Of a stretch of DNA of 8,592 bases, positions 1-6,239 are shown one piece after another (the first letter of the stretch is position 1; each line of letters opens with the position of its first letter). The position numbers and the translations under genes were made by a program. Source of the DNA: JAHJQQ01 sp041739295 (GTDB lineage: Bacteria > Pseudomonadota > Gammaproteobacteria > Thiohalobacterales > Thiohalobacteraceae); contig JBGSOE010000128.1 of assembly GCA_041739295.1 (NCBI GenBank), positions 1 through 8,592 of the forward strand. The letters are read 5' to 3'. The notes beneath the pieces were generated by a model. The model was not told the DNA's origin, made no database searches, and was given only the letters and a program-made list of their open reading frames with translations.

Positions 1-87
1 CTGCTGCACCAACTCAACCTGACCTTGCCCGACCAGCCGCCCCCTCGGCTCGAAGAGCTGAAAAAGAAATGTGGGGCAGACCTATGA
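1..87 (+). CDS. 3' end of an unidentified gene (partial)
   Basis: Frame 1 is open from the window edge and ends in TGA at 85-87, giving 28 residues that finish with PPPRLEELKKKCGADL. The run of prolines followed by a charged, lysine-rich tail resembles the C-termini of some transposases (IS1634/IS4-like). That is only an impression, because no catalytic motif lies inside the window. The reading frame has good codon character and stops 51 bases before the tandem repeat array. If it is a transposase, the array would lie just beyond the end of an insertion sequence, but no terminal inverted repeat can be confirmed from this side alone. Confidence 0.5.
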   Translation: MLHQLNLTLPDQPPPRLEELKKKCGADL

Positions 88-138
88 GGAGAAATGGAGC
101 AACCAAGGCACTTTTACCCGCGGACAGCGAAAGACAGG

Positions 139-636
139 CTACAGCTGTTTCCTGAGGGGCGCGGAAAACATTGAAGTACCATCCTTGATCAGGGGCAGAG
201 GTGTTTTGGTGTAGGAACGTTTACCTGAACGAAGTGAAGGAAACGTTGCCCGCATGTATGGCCTCCTCTCGCACGGCACCGCTTCCCCTTCGGGGTAAGC
301 AGTCCTACAGCTGTTTCCTGAGGGGAGCGGAAACCATTGAAGTACCATCATTGATCTGGGGCAGAGGTGTTTTGGTGTAGGAACGTTTACCTGAACGAAG
401 TGAAGGAAACGTTGCTCGCATGAATGGCCTCCTCGCGCGCGGCACCGCTTCCCCTTCGGGGTAAGCAATCCTACAGCTGTTTCCTGAGGGGAGCGGAAAC
501 CATTGAAGTACCATCCTTGATCAGGGACAGAGGTGTTTTGGTGTAGGAACGTTTACCTGAACGAAGTGAAGGAAACGTTGCCCGCATGAATGGCCTCCTC
601 TCGCACGGCGCCGCTTCCCCTTCGGGGTAAGCAGTC
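139..636. repeat. Three tandem copies of a 166-bp non-coding repeat
   Basis: Copies lie at 139-304, 305-470 and 471-636, each exactly 166 bp and each beginning CTACAGCTGTTTCCTGAGGG. The array breaks off within a few bases of 637. By eye, copies 1 and 3 differ at about five positions and copies 1 and 2 at about nine. The block of about 54 bp running from cagaggtgttttggtg to the end of the first hairpin is unchanged in all three. Each copy contains two stem-loops: AACGTTTaCCT pairing with AGGAAACGTT (10 bp with one bulged A), and GCTTcCCC-ttc-GGGGtAAGC. Because 166 is not a multiple of three, the minus-strand open frames that cross the array change frame at every copy, so it is best read as non-coding. 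Confidence 0.93.
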
Positions 637-862
637 CTACATCCGGAAAACCCAGTGGTGAAAACAGTACAATGGGAAATTCGGTTCCCCTTAGGTACAC
701 GGAGATAGAGGGCAGTTGCAGAAAAGAGTAGCGGGTATCTGGATGGGCAGAAAACATCATTTCATCGAACCGCATCCAAAATCTTCCGCTCCCTCTAACA
801 CGACCTGAACATGGCCCGAGGCGAGGACGTGCATTGATGGGTTAAACACAAAGGCATCAAAG
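637..862. other. Gene-free spacer between repeat array and operon end
   Basis: No credible coding region was seen on either strand; the only long minus-strand frame here simply runs on into the repeat array. A weak hairpin GGGAA (674-678) / TTCCC (685-689) is present. No strong rho-independent terminator was found downstream of the operon's last gene at 863. Base composition is intermediate between the repeat array and the AT-rich island, so the left island boundary probably lies in or near this spacer. Confidence 0.5.
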
Positions 863-2014
863 TCAGACCAGTTCTACTATGCTTGGAGAAAATATCCATG
901 CGGATTCCGTATCAAAGTAGCCACATTTAAATCGACCGAGTGGTATACCGGTTCGAATGGCCAAAGCTATGGCATATATCAATACCTGCATCCCAACCAT
1001 TCGCGCTTCCACGATGTCCGGTTTGTAATCCCATATTTCAACACATGAGTCTTTAACTCTCACAATATCAATGTGTCCACTCAAAGGGCCATTATTAGGG
1101 AAACAATGTGCATACAATCCCATTTCTGATCGCTCCCACCAAATAGGAACCTCGACTGCTACAGTGCTGTTATCAGTTTCCAGACAATGAACCTCGACAT
1201 TGTCATGTGCTCCTTTGTATCTCGCCATCTCAATTCCTTCTCTTGCAAGTCGAGGGAGGTCACTCTCGGGTACGCGCGTTGCCTGAGGATACATGAGCCA
1301 TTTTCTGGCAGATACTCGAGGACCTTGCTTAAAAAAGTGGTTGGGACAATCATCGGTAAGAGCAAGAAGGAAAGTGTTCAGTTGGCTTAGCTGACCCACT
1401 ACATTTGAAAGCTTTGCGAAATTCAGTCTAAATCGGTAGAAGTGGCCACCGCCGTGGTCGAATGAGTGAGTTGATATTGTTTTGTTTTTTTGGGGGTGTG
1501 ACCGCCAGAATATAATATCTGTGCTAAGAGAACGATTGATCGCCGAGAAGGCTAGTTCAGTTATTAGATCATCCCTCCGCTCCGGGGAAAATGCTATCTT
1601 AAAGGCTTCACTCGCTGCCACTTGGTCGAGTTCTGCATCACCAGTTTGAGGATCATTTATTTCTGTCTTCCATAGTACTTTTTTGATCTGATCTCGTGCT
1701 TTTTCAACCGACCGTGTTTGAAGGACGAAACAGTAGAATGATGCATTGGATAGTGGTTCAGTCTGAGTTTCTTTCGGAATAGGAATTTGCACATCGACTT
1801 CAGCCATTGGGATGGTTTTCAATAAAGAAAGATCAGACAATGTTGATCGAATGCGTTGAATCATTTGGGATTCAAGAGATTGCTCTGCGAGAAACGGAAC
1901 CATAAAAACACAAAGATGCTCACTACTAAACTCGGGGTGTTGCGCAAGGCACGCTCGAACTATTATGTCGACGGTTTCACTTGAGGCCGTTGTAATGGGA
2001 GATTTATCGAGCAT
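863..2014 (-). CDS. PD-(D/E)XK nuclease-domain protein, RecB/Cas4-like C-terminus
   Basis: This 383-residue protein is the last gene of the operon. Its C-terminal third carries the signature of the RecB/Cas4-type PD-(D/E)XK nuclease fold: a conserved acidic residue in VEVPIWWE (about residues 287-294), GHIDIVRV with Asp316, then EIWDYKPD giving Asp329-x-Lys331, and QVLIYAIAL with Gln343-xxx-Tyr347, the QxxxY motif of this subfamily. All key residues are present, so metal-dependent DNA or RNA cleavage is expected. Residues 1 to about 270 are unrecognised and presumably provide target recognition or partner binding. The ATG lies inside the deoxyribosyltransferase gene (11-base overlap) without a convincing Shine-Dalgarno, suggesting translational coupling. 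Nuclease assignment is fairly firm; the biological role (defence effector or restriction-like nuclease) is inferred from neighbours. Confidence 0.85.
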   Translation of the reverse strand: MLDKSPITTASSETVDIIVRACLAQHPEFSSEHLCVFMVPFLAEQSLESQMIQRIRSTLSDLSLLKTIPMAEVDVQIPIPKETQTEPLSNASFYCFVLQTRSVEKARDQIKKVLWKTEINDPQTGDAELDQVAASEAFKIAFSPERRDDLITELAFSAINRSLSTDIIFWRSHPQKNKTISTHSFDHGGGHFYRFRLNFAKLSNVVGQLSQLNTFLLALTDDCPNHFFKQGPRVSARKWLMYPQATRVPESDLPRLAREGIEMARYKGAHDNVEVHCLETDNSTVAVEVPIWWERSEMGLYAHCFPNNGPLSGHIDIVRVKDSCVEIWDYKPDIVEARMVGMQVLIYAIALAIRTGIPLGRFKCGYFDTESAWIFSPSIVELV

Positions 2015-2546
2015 TAACAGAAGACACAGTTAATATTTCTTTTGCATTTGAAGGGGCAGATAACGGTACGTCACGCAATCCATATTCCTTAGCCCATGAG
2101 ATTAAACTATCAACATCCTCGAAAATATGTCTAAGAGGTGACTCAATCATTGGATTGTTACCCGTTGCAAGTAGTTGTCGAGGATCTGTACGAAGGCCAA
2201 AGCATTCTTTGCCGCGAGCGAAGGCGAATCCAAGTTCGAATGATGCGCCCTCATCGACAGCTCGGCCATCAAGTATGATTAGTAAAACATCACATTCATC
2301 AATGGCATTAACATCCATCGTAAACACACACTGTGCCGCCCTTTGGGGATGCATGCCTTTTTCAATCATCTCAACCATTAATCCGCCGTCTTCCTGCGGC
2401 AAGTAAACGGAGAAAAACGGAGACAGCATACTTTTGAGGTTCTTGTTGAATTCCCGTTCTGCCGCACTGAATAGCGGCCCCGCAAGATATAAACGGAGAT
2501 TCTCGTCCCGCGAACGGAAACGATGATCGGTTGTTTGATTAGTCAT
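2004..2546 (-). CDS. Nucleoside 2-deoxyribosyltransferase family protein
   Basis: The 180-residue product matches the nucleoside 2-deoxyribosyltransferase family, whose members exchange the base on a 2'-deoxyribonucleoside or cleave its N-glycosidic bond through a covalent deoxyribosyl-glutamate. Visible motifs are LYLAGPLF (19-26) at the first beta strand, ECDVLLIILDGRAVDEG (84-100) with Asp93 in the substrate pocket, and SFELGFAFARGK (102-113), where Glu104 is the expected nucleophile, followed by GNNPMI (129-134). Length is close to the usual 150-180 residues, and the active site looks complete. An AGGAG-AAGG stretch precedes the ATG. It starts 18 bases after the SIR2-kinase gene and overlaps the next gene by 11 bases. 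In context it may act on a deazaguanine base made by QueC, or on a nucleotide signal; family members in immune operons also serve as nucleotide-processing or sensing enzymes. Confidence 0.9.
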   Translation of the reverse strand: MTNQTTDHRFRSRDENLRLYLAGPLFSAAEREFNKNLKSMLSPFFSVYLPQEDGGLMVEMIEKGMHPQRAAQCVFTMDVNAIDECDVLLIILDGRAVDEGASFELGFAFARGKECFGLRTDPRQLLATGNNPMIESPLRHIFEDVDSLISWAKEYGLRDVPLSAPSNAKEILTVSSVNAR

Positions 2547-2564
2547 TGAATTGCCTTCTCCTGA

Positions 2565-4220
2565 TCAAGTATCCACCGACACAGTCCCGTTCTTAAATGC
2601 CTTCAGACGGCTTTCCAGCTTGCATGGAACGTAATCCTCAAGATGAATAATCTCTCCTACTTTTCGAGTAACTTCAGGAATGCCTAAGCCACGAGTATCT
2701 ATTGTTTTTGTGCCTTTCATCCGGTATATTTTCGACAGAGCCTTTGTCATCGTCTCTAACGCACCTGGGTTGTAGTCCGTTCGCCCTGTTGTCATAATTC
2801 GAGCTGCAAGCTCTTTAGTATCTCCGGTTAGCAATATCACCGTTCCAGAAACTACATGCCAACCATCCCCCTCACATAATGAATTTAGCAAAGCATCGGC
2901 TTTCTCCTTTTGGTTTGCTTTGGGTGTAAATGATATTGGATCCAAGGGGGGGCGGTCAATCAGGTAGATGCCAACGCGAGATTTACGGAGATTGGCATTT
3001 TTTAGTTTAAATTGATCTGCAATCCACTTATCAGCTGTCTTTCGTTCATCTGGCTTTAACTTTCTGAAACCCTTAGCCAAAATTGGCAAGCGCTCTTCCA
3101 GCCATTCGTCAAGAACGACTAGATTCCGGAATTGGTTGACTGCTGTGCTTTTGCCTACTCCCATGGGACCTGTCATATAATAACAATAGAGGGCTGGTGT
3201 CCCTACGAGATCAGAAAGATCGCAAATGTCTTCATCCTTGCAGTCTTTAGTATCGATCAATGTTCCGAGTGCAGCAATCTCCTCTTCTTTTAGAAACAGG
3301 GTTACTAAGTTGTACACATAAAAGTTGGTTCTTTTAATTGCGTCTTTCTCATGATCATCCAAAACGTCATCCGGCTTTAGAAAATGAACGTAGTAATGGT
3401 AATTTCCGGGATTGAGACTTGCACTTAGAATCAAGAGGTTACGGAGCATCTCATCTTCCAGCGATAGACCGACCAACAGGCAAGTGTTTTTTGCAAAGTG
3501 ACTGGTCAAGGCTGTTTGATTGCCTGATAACACACCAAGAAACTGTTCAGCATATGAGGCTTCGGAAAAGATGAATTTATCCATCGGGACTTCCATCAAT
3601 TCCTGTGGATAAAAGCCATTGGGGTGGAATACAACAGAGTTCTGTCTACGGAATTGAGCAAACGGATTCGTAACAGTTTCATATCCCCGTGATGTTTTAT
3701 CCTCTTCTTCTGACCGGGTTTCTGCTAGCGCTCGCTCCAAATAGTTGTCGAAGTTGTACGTCACGGTTAAGTGGCTTTGACGAATTACAGGAAGATATCT
3801 CTTAATATATGGATGTGTAGTAAGGGCATCTTTAAAGTTTGCTGGAGCATCTTTATACAAATGCTTGGCAACAAGCCGCAGCCATTCAGCGATTATCTGA
3901 TATTCAAATGCCTTGCCGTTAGGATGCTTCTTAGTAGTTTTATCCATCCTACGTCTTTTATAATGTTGCAGTAGAAGTTCAGTCTGATAGGGCAATGATT
4001 TTGACTGTCCAAATTTATCGAGAAGGTCTTTCCCTTCAACTGCAGAATCGCTTGCTATGCTTTCGACTAATTGAGTCCACATGGGAAGTTTGAAGGACTT
4101 GCTCAGACCTGATCCAAATACCATCCCGAAACGCTGTGCTTCAATCTGTTTGCGCATATGGACGATAGGTCGAGCGTATGACTTGAATATGTCTTTTTGG
4201 CAATCCGTGAAATTATTCAT
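2565..4220 (-). CDS. SIR2-domain / P-loop nucleotide-kinase-like fusion protein
   Basis: This 551-residue protein has two domains. Residues about 30-310 form a SIR2-like NAD-binding domain: FGMVFGSGLS (31-40) is the GAG-type dinucleotide loop, LTVTYNFDNYLE (151-162) holds the conserved Asn/Asp pair, VVFHPNG (196-202) supplies the catalytic-type His199, and LLVGLSLEDEMLRNLL (248-263) closes the fold. Such SIR2 domains in phage-defence proteins (Thoeris ThsA, DSR) deplete NAD. Residues about 345-535 form a P-loop domain with Walker A GPMGVGKST (351-359), DRPPLD (422-427) and an arginine-bearing stretch RIMTTGRTDYNPG (474-486). These resemble deoxynucleoside or thymidylate kinases rather than the STAND ATPases usually joined to SIR2. 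The ATG directly abuts the stop of the upstream gene (TGAATG), with a strong GAGGAGG five bases before it. NADase or kinase activity is inferred from motifs. Confidence 0.88.
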   Translation of the reverse strand: MNNFTDCQKDIFKSYARPIVHMRKQIEAQRFGMVFGSGLSKSFKLPMWTQLVESIASDSAVEGKDLLDKFGQSKSLPYQTELLLQHYKRRRMDKTTKKHPNGKAFEYQIIAEWLRLVAKHLYKDAPANFKDALTTHPYIKRYLPVIRQSHLTVTYNFDNYLERALAETRSEEEDKTSRGYETVTNPFAQFRRQNSVVFHPNGFYPQELMEVPMDKFIFSEASYAEQFLGVLSGNQTALTSHFAKNTCLLVGLSLEDEMLRNLLILSASLNPGNYHYYVHFLKPDDVLDDHEKDAIKRTNFYVYNLVTLFLKEEEIAALGTLIDTKDCKDEDICDLSDLVGTPALYCYYMTGPMGVGKSTAVNQFRNLVVLDEWLEERLPILAKGFRKLKPDERKTADKWIADQFKLKNANLRKSRVGIYLIDRPPLDPISFTPKANQKEKADALLNSLCEGDGWHVVSGTVILLTGDTKELAARIMTTGRTDYNPGALETMTKALSKIYRMKGTKTIDTRGLGIPEVTRKVGEIIHLEDYVPCKLESRLKAFKNGTVSVDT

Positions 4221-5432
4221 TCAATCCTCCTCAAAAAGGAACATTTGTCCGCGACCGATCACTCCTTTATCAGCGAGAAACCAATCTCTCGGGGCAATAG
4301 AGCTATTTGGAAGTGGTTTATTACCAGCTATCGCATCCACATATTGTGAAAACACATCTATAAAACGTGTATCGAAACGGTAACCCGTAAAATCGACATT
4401 CCATAGACCAGAATCGCGGATTGCTTGAGTTGGGCTCGAGTTGCCGAGCCATTGACTCCCAGGAGGATCAACTTGTCGCCCAATTCCAGAGAGCAACGCA
4501 ATCGCGTTTTTCTCAATGAACGAGCGGTCACTGCCTGGACCAGCCTCATCGGGAATAGCAATCCAAAGGATGATCATTCGACCAATGTACTCAGAAACTC
4601 GTTTCTCCAATTCTATTTCGCTTTCTTGGACTTCTTTTGTGGCAGATTGTCCCTGATTCCACGAAGGGATATCGATGGCGCCATTTGATCGTTGAATCAT
4701 GGCCTCTCCAACATGCCTACGAAAAACCGAAGCCCGGTGATTTCCTCGGCCATCGGCATGGCCTCTATGAGTGCGCAGTCGGTTCCAGAGCGTTGCCTTT
4801 GAGCCGCGACTTACCATATGTGTACCAACACGCACGACTCGCGGTGTGCTGGCACCATTTGATCGAATTTCATCTGGCTCAAATAGAATATAGACGCCGC
4901 GCTCAGGCCATTCATCTTGTCCGGAACAATCACAAAGCTTTCTTCCCCCTGATTCCGCATTACGAAGGCGCTCTAGTTCATTGTAGAATCTCTCGAGACA
5001 TACACGGTTTCCCGACTGTATTCGCCGGGTGAGCCATTGGAGCTGGCGTCCGATGGACAGTCCTTCCATTGGTATTTCGATGCAGTTCCCTCGTTCCTGA
5101 AGCAGGGGAGTTAATCCTTCTCGGTAGCGTTCTCCTGCAAGAAAAACAATGGAATCAGATGGATCCGTAACCGATTGAAGCTGAGCATACACCTTTTTTG
5201 CCCACTGTTCTCGGTCAGGCTTATGCATCTTATTCAAAGTCTTCTCATAAGGGGCGACTACCTGATCTGGAGCGAGGAGATGGTGTTCCGCTGATAGTAC
5301 ATACCAACGGTCAGCTGTCTCCTCCGCGAACGCACGTGCTTTGACAAAAAGAGGAGAAATATATAGGTATTTAGCAGGAGCTGAGTGATCTAGCTTGGAG
5401 CTGACACATGAAATTAGCGCTATTCTGGCCAT
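4221..5432 (-). CDS. DUF6884-like / GIY-YIG-like nuclease fusion protein
   Basis: From the chosen ATG the product has 403 residues. Residues 1 to about 140 begin MARIALISCVSSKLDHSAPA and continue with LYISPLFVKA, YVLSAEHHLL and APYEKTLN. This resembles the DUF6884 family (ISC-x-K, SAK-x-GLL, PYD-x-TL pattern), whose function is unknown. Residues about 165-330 look like a divergent GIY-YIG nuclease: GVYILFEPDE (179-188) for the GIY strand, VVRVGTH (199-205) for YIG, LWNRLRTHRG (215-224) with Arg and His, NHRASVFRRH (231-240), and Glu307 in FIEKNAIALLS as the metal ligand. The start at 5432 is preferred because it opens the conserved domain and leaves a 22-base gap after queC; a longer frame from 5600 would overlap queC by about 145 bases. 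Its role is unproven: it may recognise or cut modified or unmodified nucleic acid. Confidence 0.8.
   Translation of the reverse strand: MARIALISCVSSKLDHSAPAKYLYISPLFVKARAFAEETADRWYVLSAEHHLLAPDQVVAPYEKTLNKMHKPDREQWAKKVYAQLQSVTDPSDSIVFLAGERYREGLTPLLQERGNCIEIPMEGLSIGRQLQWLTRRIQSGNRVCLERFYNELERLRNAESGGRKLCDCSGQDEWPERGVYILFEPDEIRSNGASTPRVVRVGTHMVSRGSKATLWNRLRTHRGHADGRGNHRASVFRRHVGEAMIQRSNGAIDIPSWNQGQSATKEVQESEIELEKRVSEYIGRMIILWIAIPDEAGPGSDRSFIEKNAIALLSGIGRQVDPPGSQWLGNSSPTQAIRDSGLWNVDFTGYRFDTRFIDVFSQYVDAIAGNKPLPNSSIAPRDWFLADKGVIGRGQMFLFEED
4226..4232 (-). promoter_or_regulatory. Strong Shine-Dalgarno for the SIR2-kinase gene
   Basis: GAGGAGG on the minus strand sits five bases before the ATG at 4220-4218, inside the last codons of the upstream gene. 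With the abutting TGAATG junction it fixes this start and points to high, coupled translation. Confidence 0.8.
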
Positions 5433-5454
5433 AGGTCGGTTGATACTTCCCTGA

Positions 5455-6099
5455 TCACTTATTAGGGTTATTCTGTGCGAGTATTTCATCCCACGCGTGA
5501 TTATGCAATATACAGGCGTCGCATGCTCCACAAGGAACAAATGTATCTCCGGACATCTTAGGTCGATAGCAACTCCATGTATCTCCTGGCCTGATGCCAA
5601 GGCGGTATGCTTCTCGAGCGATTTCTGGTTTGCTCAGGTTCTGAAGTGGAGCAACAATCTTGGCACCGTCAGGGATAGCTAAGCCTATCATTATTCGAAA
5701 CGAATCAATGAATTCCGCACGGCAGTCAGGATAACCCGAATAGTCCAAGGTGTTTACTCCAATCCAAACTTCATCTGCACCAACACCAGCAGCTTCTGCA
5801 CATGCAAGAACAAGAAAAATTGCATTTCGACCCGGAAGGAAAGCTGAAGAAACCTCTTTTCCTATCTCACTTAGTGATCGATTTAAGGGAATTTCGCGTT
5901 GCGGTTTGTCCCATGCAACAGAAATGACCTTGCGTGGGACTCCAAACTTCTTGCATTGCTTAGTAGCGTAGTCTAATTCTGCTCGACTTCGTTGGTTGTA
6001 ATCGATCCCAAGACTAGTAACTTCGTGACCACGCTCCCTTGCTAGAAGAATGCATGTTGTAGAATCCAATCCACCGCTATGAAGCACAACAGTTTTCAT
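5455..6099 (-). CDS. queC: QueC-type 7-cyano-7-deazaguanine (preQ0) synthase
   Basis: The 214-residue product aligns throughout with QueC, which converts 7-carboxy-7-deazaguanine, ammonia and ATP to preQ0 in queuosine and 7-deazaguanine DNA modification pathways. Motifs seen: PP-loop SGGLDST (8-14), PGRN (89-92), LDYSGYPDCR (118-127) in the substrate site, and the four zinc cysteines Cys177, Cys190, Cys193 and Cys196 (CGACDAC). Length is near the normal 220-230, so the enzyme appears intact. GAGGG six bases before the ATG supports the start. It is the first gene of the operon. No queD, queE or folE is nearby, so it either borrows the host pathway or, like QueC-like proteins of type IV CBASS and Qat, has a defence role such as attaching a deazaguanine to a partner. 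The fold is near certain; true preQ0 synthesis is likely but not proven. Confidence 0.92.
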   Translation of the reverse strand: MKTVVLHSGGLDSTTCILLARERGHEVTSLGIDYNQRSRAELDYATKQCKKFGVPRKVISVAWDKPQREIPLNRSLSEIGKEVSSAFLPGRNAIFLVLACAEAAGVGADEVWIGVNTLDYSGYPDCRAEFIDSFRIMIGLAIPDGAKIVAPLQNLSKPEIAREAYRLGIRPGDTWSCYRPKMSGDTFVPCGACDACILHNHAWDEILAQNNPNK

Positions 6100-6105
6100 G
6101 ATCTA

Positions 6106-6135
6106 CCCTCTGTATGAATCGTGGTATTCATCATA
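6106..6135 (-). promoter_or_regulatory. Leader of the five-gene operon: RBS, dyad and possible -10
   Basis: Reading the minus strand, a TATGAT hexamer at 6135-6130 could be a -10 element, but no good -35 is found (TTATTG lies 15 bases upstream). Immediately after it is a dyad, ATGAAT (6114-6119) / ATTCAT (6126-6131), placed where a repressor would block initiation. GAGGG (6110-6106) is the ribosome binding site for queC. The RBS is well supported; the promoter and operator are tentative. Confidence 0.4.
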
Positions 6136-6175
6136 GCTAAATCCCTATTACAATAAGGCGGTAGAGTGTGACATA

Positions 6176-6191
6176 TTGCATGCGGATGCAA
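6176..6191. promoter_or_regulatory. Dyad upstream of the operon
   Basis: TTGCAT (6176-6181) and ATGCAA (6186-6191) form a perfect 6-bp inverted repeat with a 4-base spacer, about 80 bases upstream of queC. It may be a regulator binding site, but an arm this short could be chance. Confidence 0.25.
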
Positions 6192-6239
6192 GTGATTTGA
6201 AATGGGGTCGGCCAATTAATCCTAGAATCTTCGCCTTCT

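Noticed and set aside
139..636. CRISPR array or integron attC array
   Set aside because: Units are 166 bp, adjoin directly without unique spacers, and lack a GTTRRRY/RYYYAAC core pair in the right arrangement; no cas or integrase gene is in the window.
139..775. Minus-strand open frames crossing the repeat array (109, 69 and 84 residues)
   Set aside because: The repeat unit is 166 bp, not a multiple of three, so the translated peptides are the same repeat in changing frames. No RBS or recognisable domain was seen.
4425..5032. Plus-strand frames of 87 and 131 residues opposite the operon
   Set aside because: They lie antisense to a gene with clear motifs and show no domain or RBS.
5433..5600. 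Longer N-terminus for the DUF6884/GIY-YIG protein from an ATG at 5600
   Set aside because: It would overlap queC by about 145 bases in another frame, and the extra 56 residues show no domain, while the conserved domain begins exactly at the ATG at 5432.
863..6099. Assignment to type IV CBASS or Qat because of the QueC homologue
   Set aside because: No CD-NTase, TGT-like or glycosylase-like gene and no QatA ATPase, QatB or TatD nuclease is present; the partner genes differ.
5455..6099. Ordinary queuosine biosynthesis operon
   Set aside because: queC is followed by nucleases, SIR2 and a deoxyribosyltransferase rather than queD, queE, folE or queF.
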